NCBI GenBank assembly: GCA_036001465.1
Contig: DASYUH010000021.1
Span: forward strand, 1-46,738
DNA from: Candidatus Polarisedimenticolia bacterium
Lineage (GTDB): Bacteria > Acidobacteriota > Polarisedimenticolia > Gp22-AA2
Direction of reading: 5' to 3'
Length of the DNA stretch: 46,738 nt
The notes below the pieces were generated by a model. That model had not been told where the DNA came from. It saw only the letters and a program-made list of their open reading frames with translations, and did no database searches. Position 1 is the first letter of the stretch. Every line of letters starts with the position of its first letter. Of this stretch, positions 7,582 through 15,499 are shown piece by piece. A program made the translations under genes and the position numbers.

Positions 7582-8290
7582 ACGCCTTCTCCGCCGCCTT
7601 GACCATCGCCGCCTTGCCATGCGGCGCCATGATCTCCGGCACCTTGAACAGGTGGTTCACGAGCTGGGACGATGCCCGGTTCAGCTCGACGTGGAACGCC
7701 TCGAGCCTGCCCGTGTAGTGGTTGAAGGCGACGACGGCCGGGATCGCGACGAAGATGCCCAGGGCCGTCGCGACCAGGGCCTCGGCGATACCGCCCGAGA
7801 CCGCAGCCATCCCGCCGGACCCCGTGGCCGCGATGCCCCGGAAGGCGTTGATGATGCCGACCACGGTGCCGAACAGGCCGATGAACGGGGCGATGGAGCC
7901 GATCGTGGCGAGAAACCCGAGACCCCGCTTCAGCTGGATCAGCGTCTCGGACATCGCGTCCCTGAGCGCGCTCGTGACCAGCTCGAGCGAGGCGATGGGA
8001 TCCCCCCCGGTCTGGCGCACGCCTTCGTACTCGAGGACGCCCGCCGAGACCACCTGCGCCACGTGGGACACCTGGTGCGCCTGCAGGGAGTCGATCAGCT
8101 CCTGGATCTCCCCCCCGCGGAGGAAGGTCACGAACACGGGCCTGAACTTCTGCGTCTGGCGCGAGGCCGCGCGGAAACGGCGGTGCTTGTCCACGATCAG
8201 CCCCACCGAAAAGATGGAGATCGCGGCGAGGCAAATCATCACCGCGGCTCCGAACAAGCCGACGTTTCCCAGCAGCTCCGTGAAACTCAT
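7568..8290 (-). CDS. exbB: MotA/TolQ/ExbB proton channel protein
   Basis: The product has 240 residues, usual for the family. It has a near-perfect ribosome binding site (AGGAGGTAG). There is an N-terminal helix (about residues 8-30), a cytoplasmic loop, and two adjacent helices in the second half with the family pattern (SIAPFIGLFGTVVGIINAF, then EALVATALGIFVAIPAVV), which carry the Thr residues of the proton path. It should form the pentameric inner-membrane stator around an ExbD dimer and power the AgmX-type transducer. It is the counterpart of AglR in the Myxococcus gliding motor and of TolQ in general. Downstream exbD overlaps it. Confidence 0.95.
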   Translation of the reverse strand: MSFTELLGNVGLFGAAVMICLAAISIFSVGLIVDKHRRFRAASRQTQKFRPVFVTFLRGGEIQELIDSLQAHQVSHVAQVVSAGVLEYEGVRQTGGDPIASLELVTSALRDAMSETLIQLKRGLGFLATIGSIAPFIGLFGTVVGIINAFRGIAATGSGGMAAVSGGIAEALVATALGIFVAIPAVVAFNHYTGRLEAFHVELNRASSQLVNHLFKVPEIMAPHGKAAMVKAAEKAYAAR

Positions 8291-8292
8291 GA

Positions 8293-8712
8293 CTACCTCC
8301 TGTGCGGCGCAGCAGCGGGCTGCGCGGCGTCGTGACGTGTCGTTGTGGACCTGACCTCGTAGTAACTCAGCACCCGCATGAACACTTCTTTGTCGATGGG
8401 TTGCCTGGAGTCGTCGAGCATCGTCGAGGAGCCGAGCGAGGCGCCGATCTCCGAGCTCTTCCAGGGGACGATGACCAGCGCCTTGGGCGCTTCCTGATTG
8501 CCCAGGACGGACATCCCGGAGAGCGATTTCGCGTCTTCCTTCTTCTTCTTGGCGTCCGCTTCCTTTTGTTCCTTCTGTTCCTTTTGTTTCGCGGCCTCTG
8601 TCCTCTGCTCCTGCTCCTTGGTGGGGGCCGCCTCGGGCTTGGCCTCGGGAGCCTCATCGGCCAGCGCCACGCCCGTCGCCAGCAGCAGCACCAACAACCA
8701 GCTCCGGCTCAT
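8293..8712 (-). CDS. Small charged exported protein of the ExbB/ExbD operon
   Basis: The product has 139 residues. The start at 8712 shares an ATGA overlap with the stop of the upstream TPR lipoprotein gene and begins a clear signal peptide ([18 protein letters not shown]). A highly charged Lys/Glu-rich stretch (about residues 25-65, probably a long helix) follows, and then a conserved-looking domain ([32 protein letters not shown]). I do not recognise the family. Its fixed position between a TPR lipoprotein and exbB suggests a periplasmic partner of the motor; this is context only. Confidence 0.75.
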   Translation of the reverse strand: MSRSWLLVLLLATGVALADEAPEAKPEAAPTKEQEQRTEAAKQKEQKEQKEADAKKKKEDAKSLSGMSVLGNQEAPKALVIVPWKSSEIGASLGSSTMLDDSRQPIDKEVFMRVLSYYEVRSTTTRHDAAQPAAAPHRR

Positions 8713-9416
8713 GGTTTCTCCTGCGGGTTCTTGCGATTGCGAAGGTCGGCAATCCATTTGACGACCTCGGCGTCGTCCGGAACGATCCGGCTGTACGCCT
8801 CGTAATGCTTCAGCGCGCAGGCGGAATCCGCGAGATACAGGTCGCAGAGAATGGCGAGGTTCCTGTGCGCGAAATGAAAGTCCGCGAACTGCTCCAGTGC
8901 GGCCTCGTAGCTGGCGCGCGATTCCTCAAACTTCCCCTTGCGCCGCAGCACCAGGCCGAGCTCGTTGTAGGCGTCGGGGTGTCGTGGATTCAGCTCCAGC
9001 GCCTTGCGCAGGCTGGCCTCCGCGTGCTCCAGGTCGCCGGTGCGCGCGTACGCGATGCCGAGATCGATGTGCGCCGCCGTCACCTCGGGGGCCCGTTCGA
9101 CGACCTTGAGCAGCAGGGCGATGCCCGGCTCGTACTTCCCGTTCTTCAGCATGCGCACGGCCGACTCGTAGTCGTCGCGCACGTCGGCCGTGACCTGCAC
9201 GGGCTGCGTGATCGTGAAACCGCCTGGATCCTGCTCGACCTTCGCCTGCCCGAGGCTCGCAGGCGAGTCACCCGGCTCGGGCGTCGTGACTTTGGGGGAG
9301 CGCGCGGCGCAGCCGACGACGAGGGCCGGCGCGAGCAGCACCGGAATGACGGCGCGACGCATGCTTCGGCGCATCGTCTTCGTGGAGCGGCTCTCATCGA
9401 GGATTCGCATGCTCAT
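8709..9416 (-). CDS. TPR lipoprotein of the ExbB/ExbD operon
   Basis: The product has up to 235 residues. Starts at 9416 or 9410 are both possible; GAGGGG ends just before 9416, so 9410 has the better spacing. A lipobox (LVVGC) marks it as a lipoprotein. Residues about 85-200 contain TPR-type helix pairs ([40 protein letters not shown]), a protein-protein interaction scaffold. Its size and type recall GltE/AglT-class TPR lipoproteins of gliding systems. The signal peptide coding region is almost identical at the DNA level to that of the next TPR gene upstream (see repeats at 9306 and 12460). Confidence 0.88.
   Translation of the reverse strand: MSMRILDESRSTKTMRRSMRRAVIPVLLAPALVVGCAARSPKVTTPEPGDSPASLGQAKVEQDPGGFTITQPVQVTADVRDDYESAVRMLKNGKYEPGIALLLKVVERAPEVTAAHIDLGIAYARTGDLEHAEASLRKALELNPRHPDAYNELGLVLRRKGKFEESRASYEAALEQFADFHFAHRNLAILCDLYLADSACALKHYEAYSRIVPDDAEVVKWIADLRNRKNPQEKP
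9306..9346 (-). repeat. 41-bp duplicated signal-peptide segment, copy 1
   Basis: These 41 bases match 12460-12500 at 39 positions (by eye). Both copies encode the hydrophobic core and lipobox ([10 protein letters not shown]) of neighbouring TPR lipoproteins whose mature parts differ, so this is a duplicated or gene-converted export signal. Confidence 0.85.
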
Positions 9417-9420
9417 CCCC

Positions 9421-12400
9421 TCAGTGGTCCACGGCCGGCGGCGCCTCTTGCGTCGCGGGAGGCGGCTCGGCTTGAGGCTTCGCCTCGGCGCCGCCCGGTG
9501 TCGGACCGGAAGGCTTCGGCACGGGGCGCCGGTACACGTACCGGTCGATCGCGTCGAGGAAGCCGTCGCTCGCTTCCTGTTTCGCGTAGCGCCCCGGCAC
9601 CATCACGGCGAGCCTGCCGAGGCTCTTCTCGATCCATGGGCTGACGACGCCTTTCTGCAGCAATTCCAGGTTCTTCTTGTGCGTCGCGATCGCCTTTTCC
9701 TCGAACGGGAACGCCTGCTCGTCGAGGGCCTCCTCGTACGCGGTCAGGTCCTCGGGCTGCAGGTCGGTCGGCCGCTCCGACTCCGCCAGGGCCCGGCTGA
9801 AGTCGAAGTAGGTCTCCGCCAGGTAATACGTCGCGGCCGCCGTCACGTCGGCGATCTCGTAGTCCACCAGCCGATCCATGGCCTCGATCGCGGCATCCAT
9901 GCGCTGCTGCTTCTCCTGCAGGCTGGCCTCGAACGGCTGCCGCAGCTTGACGGTCGTGAACTCCTGGTAGACGTGCTCCGCGAGGACCAGCGCCGAACGT
10001 CCGGCGAGCGTCCGGGTGCGAGCGGTCCTCTCGGGTCCGGCCTTCGCATCGATGCGGACGATCTCCTCCAGCTCCTGCCGGTAGAGCGACTCGTCGTTCG
10101 CCGCCTTGTGCAGCCCGGCGATCTTGAACCGGGTGTCGAGGGCGGCTTCGAGCGGCTTGGGAAACTGCTTGACGTAGCGCGTGTACACGTCCAGCGCGCG
10201 ATCCGGGGCCTTGGACTGCTCGTAGAGGTCTCCCGCGACCAGCATCGCCTCGCTGCGCAACGCCGGATCCTCGGCCTGGGATGCGATCCGCTCGTATTCG
10301 CCGGCGGCGCGCGACAGCTGGCCGCTCTGCTTGTAGGCGAGGGCGATCTGCCGGGTGGCCTCGGCTTGAAGCTTGTGCTCGGGGTAGGCGGTGCGGAACG
10401 CTTCGAGCACGGTCGCGGCCGCCGTCCAGTCCTGCAGCCGGATGAGCGCAGAGCCCGCGTCGAACTCGGCCGCCGGACGGATGGTTGAGGTGGGCGCGGC
10501 CGTGCGTATCCTCAGGAAGTGGTCGGCGGCCGCGCGATAGTCCTGCGCCTTGTTCGCGATCTCTCCCTGCTTGTATATCGAGGCGGCGAGGTTGTCGACC
10601 AGCGCGGCGCGCGCCTTGTCCTCCTCCGGCGTGACCGCCAGCACCTGGGTGTAGGCCTGCTCGGCCTTCGGGTACTCGGCGAGCTCGAACGAGCCGTGCG
10701 CCACCACGATCCACGCGGCGCGCCGGATGGCGGCCTCGGCGCCCGGATAGGAATCGATGACCCGCTGGGCCACCGTGATGGCGGGCTGGAAGTCCTTCAT
10801 CTCGTACAGGTCGTCGGCGGCCGCGCCAAGGACGACTGCGGCCCGTTCGTGGCCCGGGAACGAGTCGGCGAACTTGAGCGAGCTCGCGATGGTCTCGCGC
10901 CTCACGGCGTCCTTCTGCGCTTCGTCCGTGATCTTCAGCTGCTCGCGGAAGGCGTAGATCGCGCTATAGCCCGCGTCGGCCGATTTCGCGTGCGGGGCGT
11001 AGCCGTAGGCCGTGCGCTCGTACTGCTTGGCCGCCTCGCCGAAATCCTTGTTCTCGAGGAGAAGATCGGCGAGCTGCAAGTTGAGCGATGGCGAATCGGC
11101 GTCCGTCGGGAAGGACTTGAGGTACTCGCCGTACCATTGCAGGGCCTCGCGATAATTCGCCGGCTTCTCGTCGGCCAGCTCCTTGTTCTGATACTGGGCG
11201 TGGTAATGGTTGGCGAGGTCCTTCAGGGTGGACTTCAGGTAGCCGATGACCTCAGCCGACTCCTCGGGCTTGAAGTGCTGCCAGTACTCGGCCTGCAGTC
11301 CGTACGTGGACGCGAACTCCTTCTTGGATTCCAGCACGAGCTTGGGGAATCCGCCCTGGGTGAAGGTCTCCACCACGCGCATGCTGAAACGCGGCGCGGC
11401 GTGGTGGAACGGATAGAGCCCCACGAACGTCCTGTAGGCCTTCGCCGCGTCGTCGTAACGCAGCTTGCTCAGGTAGTGCTCGCCCAGGCTGCTGTAGACG
11501 CGGTCCTCGTAGTCGCGATGCCCGAACTTGGAGAAATACTCCGGGACGGTCTCCGGCCCGCCGAGGTTGGTGAAGCTCAGGCTGATGACCCGGTAGGTGT
11601 CCGCGACGCGGCGCTCGTCGTCCTCCTCGTGCGTCTCATCGAACTTGTAGCCGTTCGCCACCTTGTAGTCGAGCAGCGCCATGTACTTGTTCAGGGCCTC
11701 CTCGTAGAGGTCCTGCTTGTAGAGCGTCCAGCCAAGCTTGTAGAGGGCGAGCTCGTGGTACGTCGGGTCGTGGCCCTGGCTGAGGATTGCCGAATAGGCG
11801 GCCTCGGCGTCACGGAACCGTCTCCGCGTGTAGAAGTATTCGCCCCGCCTGAACTGCACTTCGTCGATGTGCTCGGACTGCGGGTTCACGCGGATCAGGC
11901 GCTCGATGGTTTCCATGGCCTCTTCGGTGCGGCCGAGCTCGTCGTAGGCCCGCGCCTTCTGATAGAGGACCTGGTCGGTGTGCTCGTAATTCGGGTACTC
12001 GGTGAGCAGCTTGTCATAGAGGGCGATCGCCTCGAGCGGGCCCTTGGGATCCGCATCGGCGCCCTCCGCGCCGGGCGGCAAGGCGCCGGCCGTGCCGCCT
12101 GCCAGTGACACGTCCTGCGCGGTCGTCCGCCGCTCGAAATCCTGCTCGGACTCGGACGTGCCGGCGGTCGCGGCCGTGGCGGCCGGCCTTTCGGCCTGCA
12201 GGACCGAGGAGATCTGTGTGAATCCAGGTGCGGCCATTTCCCGTGGCTTGCCGTCGCCCGCCTTGAGCCCGAACTGCTTTTCGATCTGCAGGTCCGCCAG
12301 GCGTCGCATGGCCTCGGGGGTCATCTGCGTCTGCGGCGTCTCCTCGAGGAAGCGCCGGTAGCCGAGCATCGCTTGTTCGAGACCCTGCTCCACCGTCGCC

Positions 12401-12516
12401 TCCTGCAGGTCCGGCTTCACGTTGTGCAGCTCCGCCAGCGTCCCCTTGGTGGGTTGCGAGGCGCAGCCGACGACGAGAGCCGGCGCGAGCAGCATCGGAA
12501 CGGCGAGGCGGCGCAT
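9421..12516 (-). CDS. Large TPR lipoprotein (1031 residues)
   Basis: I chose ATG at 12516 because it overlaps the stop of the upstream gene (TGATG) and begins a lipoprotein signal with a lipobox (ALVVGC, Cys18); the longer frame to 12882 is a shadow. Nearly the whole mature protein is alpha-helical TPR solenoid, with pairs such as [40 protein letters not shown] and [20 protein letters not shown]. The C-terminus is proline-rich ([17 protein letters not shown]). It is presumably anchored in the outer membrane and acts as a scaffold for the proton-driven complex, in the manner of the large TPR proteins of Agl-Glt/Nfs clusters. I recall similar long TPR lipoproteins with an early 'TLAELH' phrase in gammaproteobacteria; that similarity is from memory. 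Confidence 0.9.
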   Translation of the reverse strand: MRRLAVPMLLAPALVVGCASQPTKGTLAELHNVKPDLQEATVEQGLEQAMLGYRRFLEETPQTQMTPEAMRRLADLQIEKQFGLKAGDGKPREMAAPGFTQISSVLQAERPAATAATAGTSESEQDFERRTTAQDVSLAGGTAGALPPGAEGADADPKGPLEAIALYDKLLTEYPNYEHTDQVLYQKARAYDELGRTEEAMETIERLIRVNPQSEHIDEVQFRRGEYFYTRRRFRDAEAAYSAILSQGHDPTYHELALYKLGWTLYKQDLYEEALNKYMALLDYKVANGYKFDETHEEDDERRVADTYRVISLSFTNLGGPETVPEYFSKFGHRDYEDRVYSSLGEHYLSKLRYDDAAKAYRTFVGLYPFHHAAPRFSMRVVETFTQGGFPKLVLESKKEFASTYGLQAEYWQHFKPEESAEVIGYLKSTLKDLANHYHAQYQNKELADEKPANYREALQWYGEYLKSFPTDADSPSLNLQLADLLLENKDFGEAAKQYERTAYGYAPHAKSADAGYSAIYAFREQLKITDEAQKDAVRRETIASSLKFADSFPGHERAAVVLGAAADDLYEMKDFQPAITVAQRVIDSYPGAEAAIRRAAWIVVAHGSFELAEYPKAEQAYTQVLAVTPEEDKARAALVDNLAASIYKQGEIANKAQDYRAAADHFLRIRTAAPTSTIRPAAEFDAGSALIRLQDWTAAATVLEAFRTAYPEHKLQAEATRQIALAYKQSGQLSRAAGEYERIASQAEDPALRSEAMLVAGDLYEQSKAPDRALDVYTRYVKQFPKPLEAALDTRFKIAGLHKAANDESLYRQELEEIVRIDAKAGPERTARTRTLAGRSALVLAEHVYQEFTTVKLRQPFEASLQEKQQRMDAAIEAMDRLVDYEIADVTAAATYYLAETYFDFSRALAESERPTDLQPEDLTAYEEALDEQAFPFEEKAIATHKKNLELLQKGVVSPWIEKSLGRLAVMVPGRYAKQEASDGFLDAIDRYVYRRPVPKPSGPTPGGAEAKPQAEPPPATQEAPPAVDH
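12460..12500 (-). repeat. 41-bp duplicated signal-peptide segment, copy 2
   Basis: This is the partner of the copy at 9306-9346, with two mismatches. It lies in the signal peptide of the 1031-residue TPR lipoprotein. Confidence 0.85.
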
Positions 12517-14399
12517 CAGGGCTTCTCCACGGCGGGCTGGGCGTGCGCGGCCCGGTCGTAGCTGTCGGCGACGCCGTAGCGCGCCTGGGTCTGCTGGTCC
12601 AGCAGGCGTCCCCGGCGGGCGGCGAGCTGGTTGATGGCGACGGTCTCGATCAGGCGTCCCTGCCGCGCCATCACGTCCTCGACGCGCTGCAGCGCATCGC
12701 CGACGCGCTCGCGAAGCCGCTCGATCTGGGAGTCGTAGCCGACGTAGCTGTGCGTCGCCGCCTGCCGGGTCCTGACGAAGGCGTCGTACTGCCGCGTGAG
12801 CGCGTCGACATGCGTATTCAATTCGTTCAGGTGCACGTGGGCCGCGGTCAGCCGCTCGGGGTACTCGGTGTCCAGCCGCCACGTGAGCGCGCCGCGCAGC
12901 CGGGCCGCGCGTTCCCGAAGCGCGGCCGTTCCGGGACGATTCGAGCGGCCGAGCTGCTTGTCGATGAGGGCGAGGCGCTCGCCGGCGATCCGCTCGTCCG
13001 TGGTCGCCAGATACTCCGGCCGCGGCGCGGTCAGCATCGCCTGCAGTCGCTCGCCGACGTGCTTGCGCTGCTCGAGGCGGAGGCGCATCCTCGAATCCAG
13101 CTCGCGGAACTGCGCGTCGACCTCCGGCAGCAGCGGCTTGTAGTTCTGCCCGCGCAGCCGGATGATGTCGTCGAACGCGTCGAGGCTGGTCTTCCAGGCC
13201 CTGAGCCTCGACTGCAGATCCTCGAGGTCGAGGTAGTTGTGCAGGGCGGTCTGGAAGTCGTGCGAGGCCATCAATTCCAGCAGGTAGTAGGTTTCAGGCG
13301 CATCGGGCAGGTTGCGCAGGCGGACGACCCAGGTTTCGTCCTGCCGGCTCTCCTCGCGGATCAGCGCATTGAGAAAGCGCCCTTCCCTGATGCTGGCGAT
13401 CGAGGCGTCGATTCTTGCGATCTGGTTGCTGTACAGCTCGAGCGCGCGCCCATACATGAGCGCGGCGCGGCCCGGCAGGTTCAGGCTGACGAACGCATGC
13501 GGCACGGCAAGCATGGCCTCCTGGACCGCGGCATCGGTCGGCTCGCGATCCACCAGGAGGTTCCACGGAACGAGCGCACGGTCGTAGTGTTCGCCCGTGG
13601 CCTCGGCCCAGCCCGCCCGCAGGAGAGCCTGGTTCGAAAACGGCCCTTCGAGGCGGACGCGGTCCAGCGACTGTTTCGCCCGCTCGGAGTTCGCCGACTC
13701 GAACAGGATGGTGCCGAGCACCAGGTTGGACTTGTCGCGGATCGCCAGATTCGCGCTGTCGCCGGCCTCCAGACGCCCGGCCTTGTCCAGCTGCTCGATC
13801 GCCTTCTGCTGCTGGCCGTCCTGCAGCAGCGCGATGCCGAGGTTGTAGTCGGCAAACCCGGCCAGGCTCGGATCGCTTTTCATCTGCGTGAGCACCTGGA
13901 CGGCCTCGCCCGGGTGGCCCGTCGCCATGAAGATGTTCGCCCGCAGCAGCTCGACGTCGCCCCTTATCTTCTCGGGCACCGGACCCTCGATCCGCGCCAG
14001 CGCCTGCTGCGCGTCGTCGAGCTGGTCCTTCTGGAAGTGGATCCGGGCGAGCCTGAACGCGGCCTCGTTCCGTACGGATGCGTCGACCGCGCCTTCGAGC
14101 ACCGCCTTGATGGCGCGCCCTGCGCGCAGGTGCATGCGGTAGTTGAGCTCGAAGTCGCCGACCGAGAATTCGGCGTCGTTGATGTGATAGTGAAGCGTAT
14201 CCAGCCTGGGCTCGTCCAGAGCCCGGTACTGGGCCAGCTCGGTGTCGAGCCGCTGGATCGCATCGAAAAACTGGCCCTGGTAGGCGTGGAAGAGCACCTC
14301 GCCGAAGTAGAGGTCCTTCAAGTCAGCGCACACGGCGGGACGGGCCGCAAGCCCCAGGGCCAGGCCGAGTCCGAGCAGGTACCGTGGCGCTCGTTGCAT
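12516..14399 (-). CDS. Exported TPR protein with coiled-coil C-terminal half
   Basis: The product has 627 residues. A Sec signal peptide (GLGLALGLAARPAVCA) is followed by TPR-like helix pairs through about residue 330 (EAAFRLARIHFQKDQLDDAQ, ADYNLGIALLQDGQQQKAIE). The second half is long, charged and helical (DSRMRLRLEQRKHVGERLQA, ESQIERLRERVGDALQRVED), likely a coiled coil. The gene follows the 181-residue protein gene by 3 bases and overlaps the next TPR gene by one. A periplasmic scaffold in the ExbB/ExbD/AgmX machine, similar in kind to GltD, is the most likely job. No enzyme motif is seen. Confidence 0.85.
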   Translation of the reverse strand: MQRAPRYLLGLGLALGLAARPAVCADLKDLYFGEVLFHAYQGQFFDAIQRLDTELAQYRALDEPRLDTLHYHINDAEFSVGDFELNYRMHLRAGRAIKAVLEGAVDASVRNEAAFRLARIHFQKDQLDDAQQALARIEGPVPEKIRGDVELLRANIFMATGHPGEAVQVLTQMKSDPSLAGFADYNLGIALLQDGQQQKAIEQLDKAGRLEAGDSANLAIRDKSNLVLGTILFESANSERAKQSLDRVRLEGPFSNQALLRAGWAEATGEHYDRALVPWNLLVDREPTDAAVQEAMLAVPHAFVSLNLPGRAALMYGRALELYSNQIARIDASIASIREGRFLNALIREESRQDETWVVRLRNLPDAPETYYLLELMASHDFQTALHNYLDLEDLQSRLRAWKTSLDAFDDIIRLRGQNYKPLLPEVDAQFRELDSRMRLRLEQRKHVGERLQAMLTAPRPEYLATTDERIAGERLALIDKQLGRSNRPGTAALRERAARLRGALTWRLDTEYPERLTAAHVHLNELNTHVDALTRQYDAFVRTRQAATHSYVGYDSQIERLRERVGDALQRVEDVMARQGRLIETVAINQLAARRGRLLDQQTQARYGVADSYDRAAHAQPAVEKP

Positions 14400-14402
14400 C
14401 GA

Positions 14403-14948
14403 TTACCATTCCCCCAGAGCGATCGGAGCGTTGCCGGAATTCGGTGCGGCCAGCGTCAGCCCGACCAGCTTCGGCTTCACTTCCTTGCGGAAGCTGAAGT
14501 GCTCTGTGCGGCTGAAGTCCGCGCCGCCCCCGAGCTTGCCGTCGACAAGCACCTCGAGCTTGTGATCCCCGGTCGCCACGTTGCCGACGTAGATCCGCTG
14601 CACGCCCCCCTTGCGCAGGGCCTCGAGCTCCTTGAAGCTGTAGATGTAGTGCGCAACAGGCTGGCCGTCGATCTGGAGCCGGACGGCGTCGAGGCGCATC
14701 GTGTCGCCCTTGGCCAGCGCGACGAAGATCGCGACCTGCGTCCCCGACGGATACAGCAGCTTCTCCTCCAGCCGGCTCAGCTCCGCCGCGATGCGGAGGA
14801 CGTCCGATTTGATCTCCTGGACCTGTTCGTCGAGGCCCCGCATCTGCTGCTGGTCGTTTTGCTCCGCCGAGCCGGGCTCACCGCCCAGGCAGAGCAGGAG
14901 CGCAAAAAATCCGGCGAGGGTGTTCGCGATCCGGTTGCGTGGGGCCAT
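14403..14948 (-). CDS. Small exported coiled-coil/beta-domain protein, first gene of the operon
   Basis: The product has 181 residues. ATG at 14948 is preceded by GGGAGGA with good spacing; the longer frame to 15143 has no such site. A hydrophobic signal peptide (about residues 7-28) is followed by a short coiled coil (DEQVQEIKSDVLRIAAELSR) and a beta-rich domain (GTQVAIFVALAKGDTMRLD, GVQRIYVGNVATGDHKLEVL). I do not recognise a named family; similar proteins are, from memory, sometimes mislabelled AraC regulators, but no DNA-binding helix is present here. It leads the operon and probably makes a periplasmic part of the complex. Confidence 0.8.
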   Translation of the reverse strand: MAPRNRIANTLAGFFALLLCLGGEPGSAEQNDQQQMRGLDEQVQEIKSDVLRIAAELSRLEEKLLYPSGTQVAIFVALAKGDTMRLDAVRLQIDGQPVAHYIYSFKELEALRKGGVQRIYVGNVATGDHKLEVLVDGKLGGGADFSRTEHFSFRKEVKPKLVGLTLAAPNSGNAPIALGEW

Positions 14949-15019
14949 GGCGTTCCTCCCTAATGAATGTCGCCGCCGGGTCGCCCGCCAGAGCGCCCGA
15001 CATCGAACCCTCCCCGAAA

Positions 15020-15049
15020 AACCTAGGTTCGAACGCGTGCCTCGATCAA
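15020..15049 (-). promoter_or_regulatory. Candidate sigma70-type promoter of the ExbB/ExbD/AgmX operon
   Basis: On the minus strand TTGATC (15049-15044) is separated by 18 bases from TAGGTT (15025-15020). The predicted start near 15013 gives a leader of about 65 bases to ATG at 14948. The -10 is imperfect, so this is tentative. It overlaps an inverted repeat (15003-15032). Confidence 0.35.
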
Positions 15050-15327
15050 GCCGATCACCAAGTCGTTCTTTCCCTGACGCTGCTCGGCCGATCGGCCTTG
15101 GCCGCCCGCAGCGGCGCCCAAAGGCTTGCAATGGCCCTGCCAAGAACGAAGTCGGCCATAGGAGCCTCCGACGGCCGGAAAATGGAGAATTCGGGTTGTC
15201 CCGGTGACAATGTGGTTATCGCGGCCATCAATTTTGTAAGCGTCGCGTCGGTTCGCCGGCAGGGCGTGTCCCGCCGATGGACGCGCCCGCCGTCGTCGAT
15301 CCCGATGCCCCCGGCGCGGCGTAGGGG

Positions 15328-15342
15328 GGCGTCAGTGACGCC
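15328..15342. repeat. 15-bp perfect inverted repeat
   Basis: GGCGTCA and TGACGCC flank a single central G. The two-fold symmetry and short length fit an operator for a dimeric regulator, or a tight hairpin. No regulator can be named. Confidence 0.6.
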
Positions 15343-15404
15343 GAACGCGAGAAGAGACTGTGAGCGCGAACCCGGCAGGCCTGCGAGGTGATGGCGAATG
15401 GTTG

Positions 15405-15423
15405 CGATCGAGCAGCTCGATCG
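15405..15423. repeat. 19-bp perfect inverted repeat
   Basis: CGATCGAGC and GCTCGATCG flank one central A. It lies 77 bases beyond the mrcB stop. It could be an operator or a stabilising 3' hairpin for the mrcB mRNA. No U-tract follows, which argues against a terminator. Confidence 0.65.
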
Positions 15424-15499
15424 AGAGCGATACTCGGAGGATGCTTGCGGCTAGTTCACGCGCGCTATGCGGCGACCACGAACGAGCGAATGAAGCCCG

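Larger units (their letters stand above)
14949..15499. other. 551-base intergenic stretch rich in palindromes
   Basis: No gene is supported here. It lies between the mrcB stop and the start of the ExbB/ExbD operon, both on the minus strand. It contains a candidate promoter (15020-15049), a 12-bp palindrome at 15086-15097, an inverted repeat with 7-base arms at 15003-15032, and three more palindromes within 100 bases (15328-15342, 15375-15384, 15405-15423). No T-rich tract follows the hairpins, so a classical terminator for mrcB is not evident. Confidence 0.7.

Noticed and set aside
5673-8290. Assignment of ExbB/ExbD/TonB-like genes to siderophore uptake or Tol-Pal
   Set aside because: No TonB-dependent receptor, TolA, TolB or Pal is present, while TPR, AgmX and DUF11/OmpA partners are.
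12517-12882. N-terminal extension of the 1031-residue TPR lipoprotein
   Set aside because: It is Arg/Ala-rich shadow sequence over the upstream gene; the lipoprotein signal begins at 12516.
15003-15032. A TTCGAA-containing hairpin resembling a tRNA T-arm
   Set aside because: No acceptor, D or anticodon stem can be built around it, and the loop is 16 bases long. It is only an inverted repeat.
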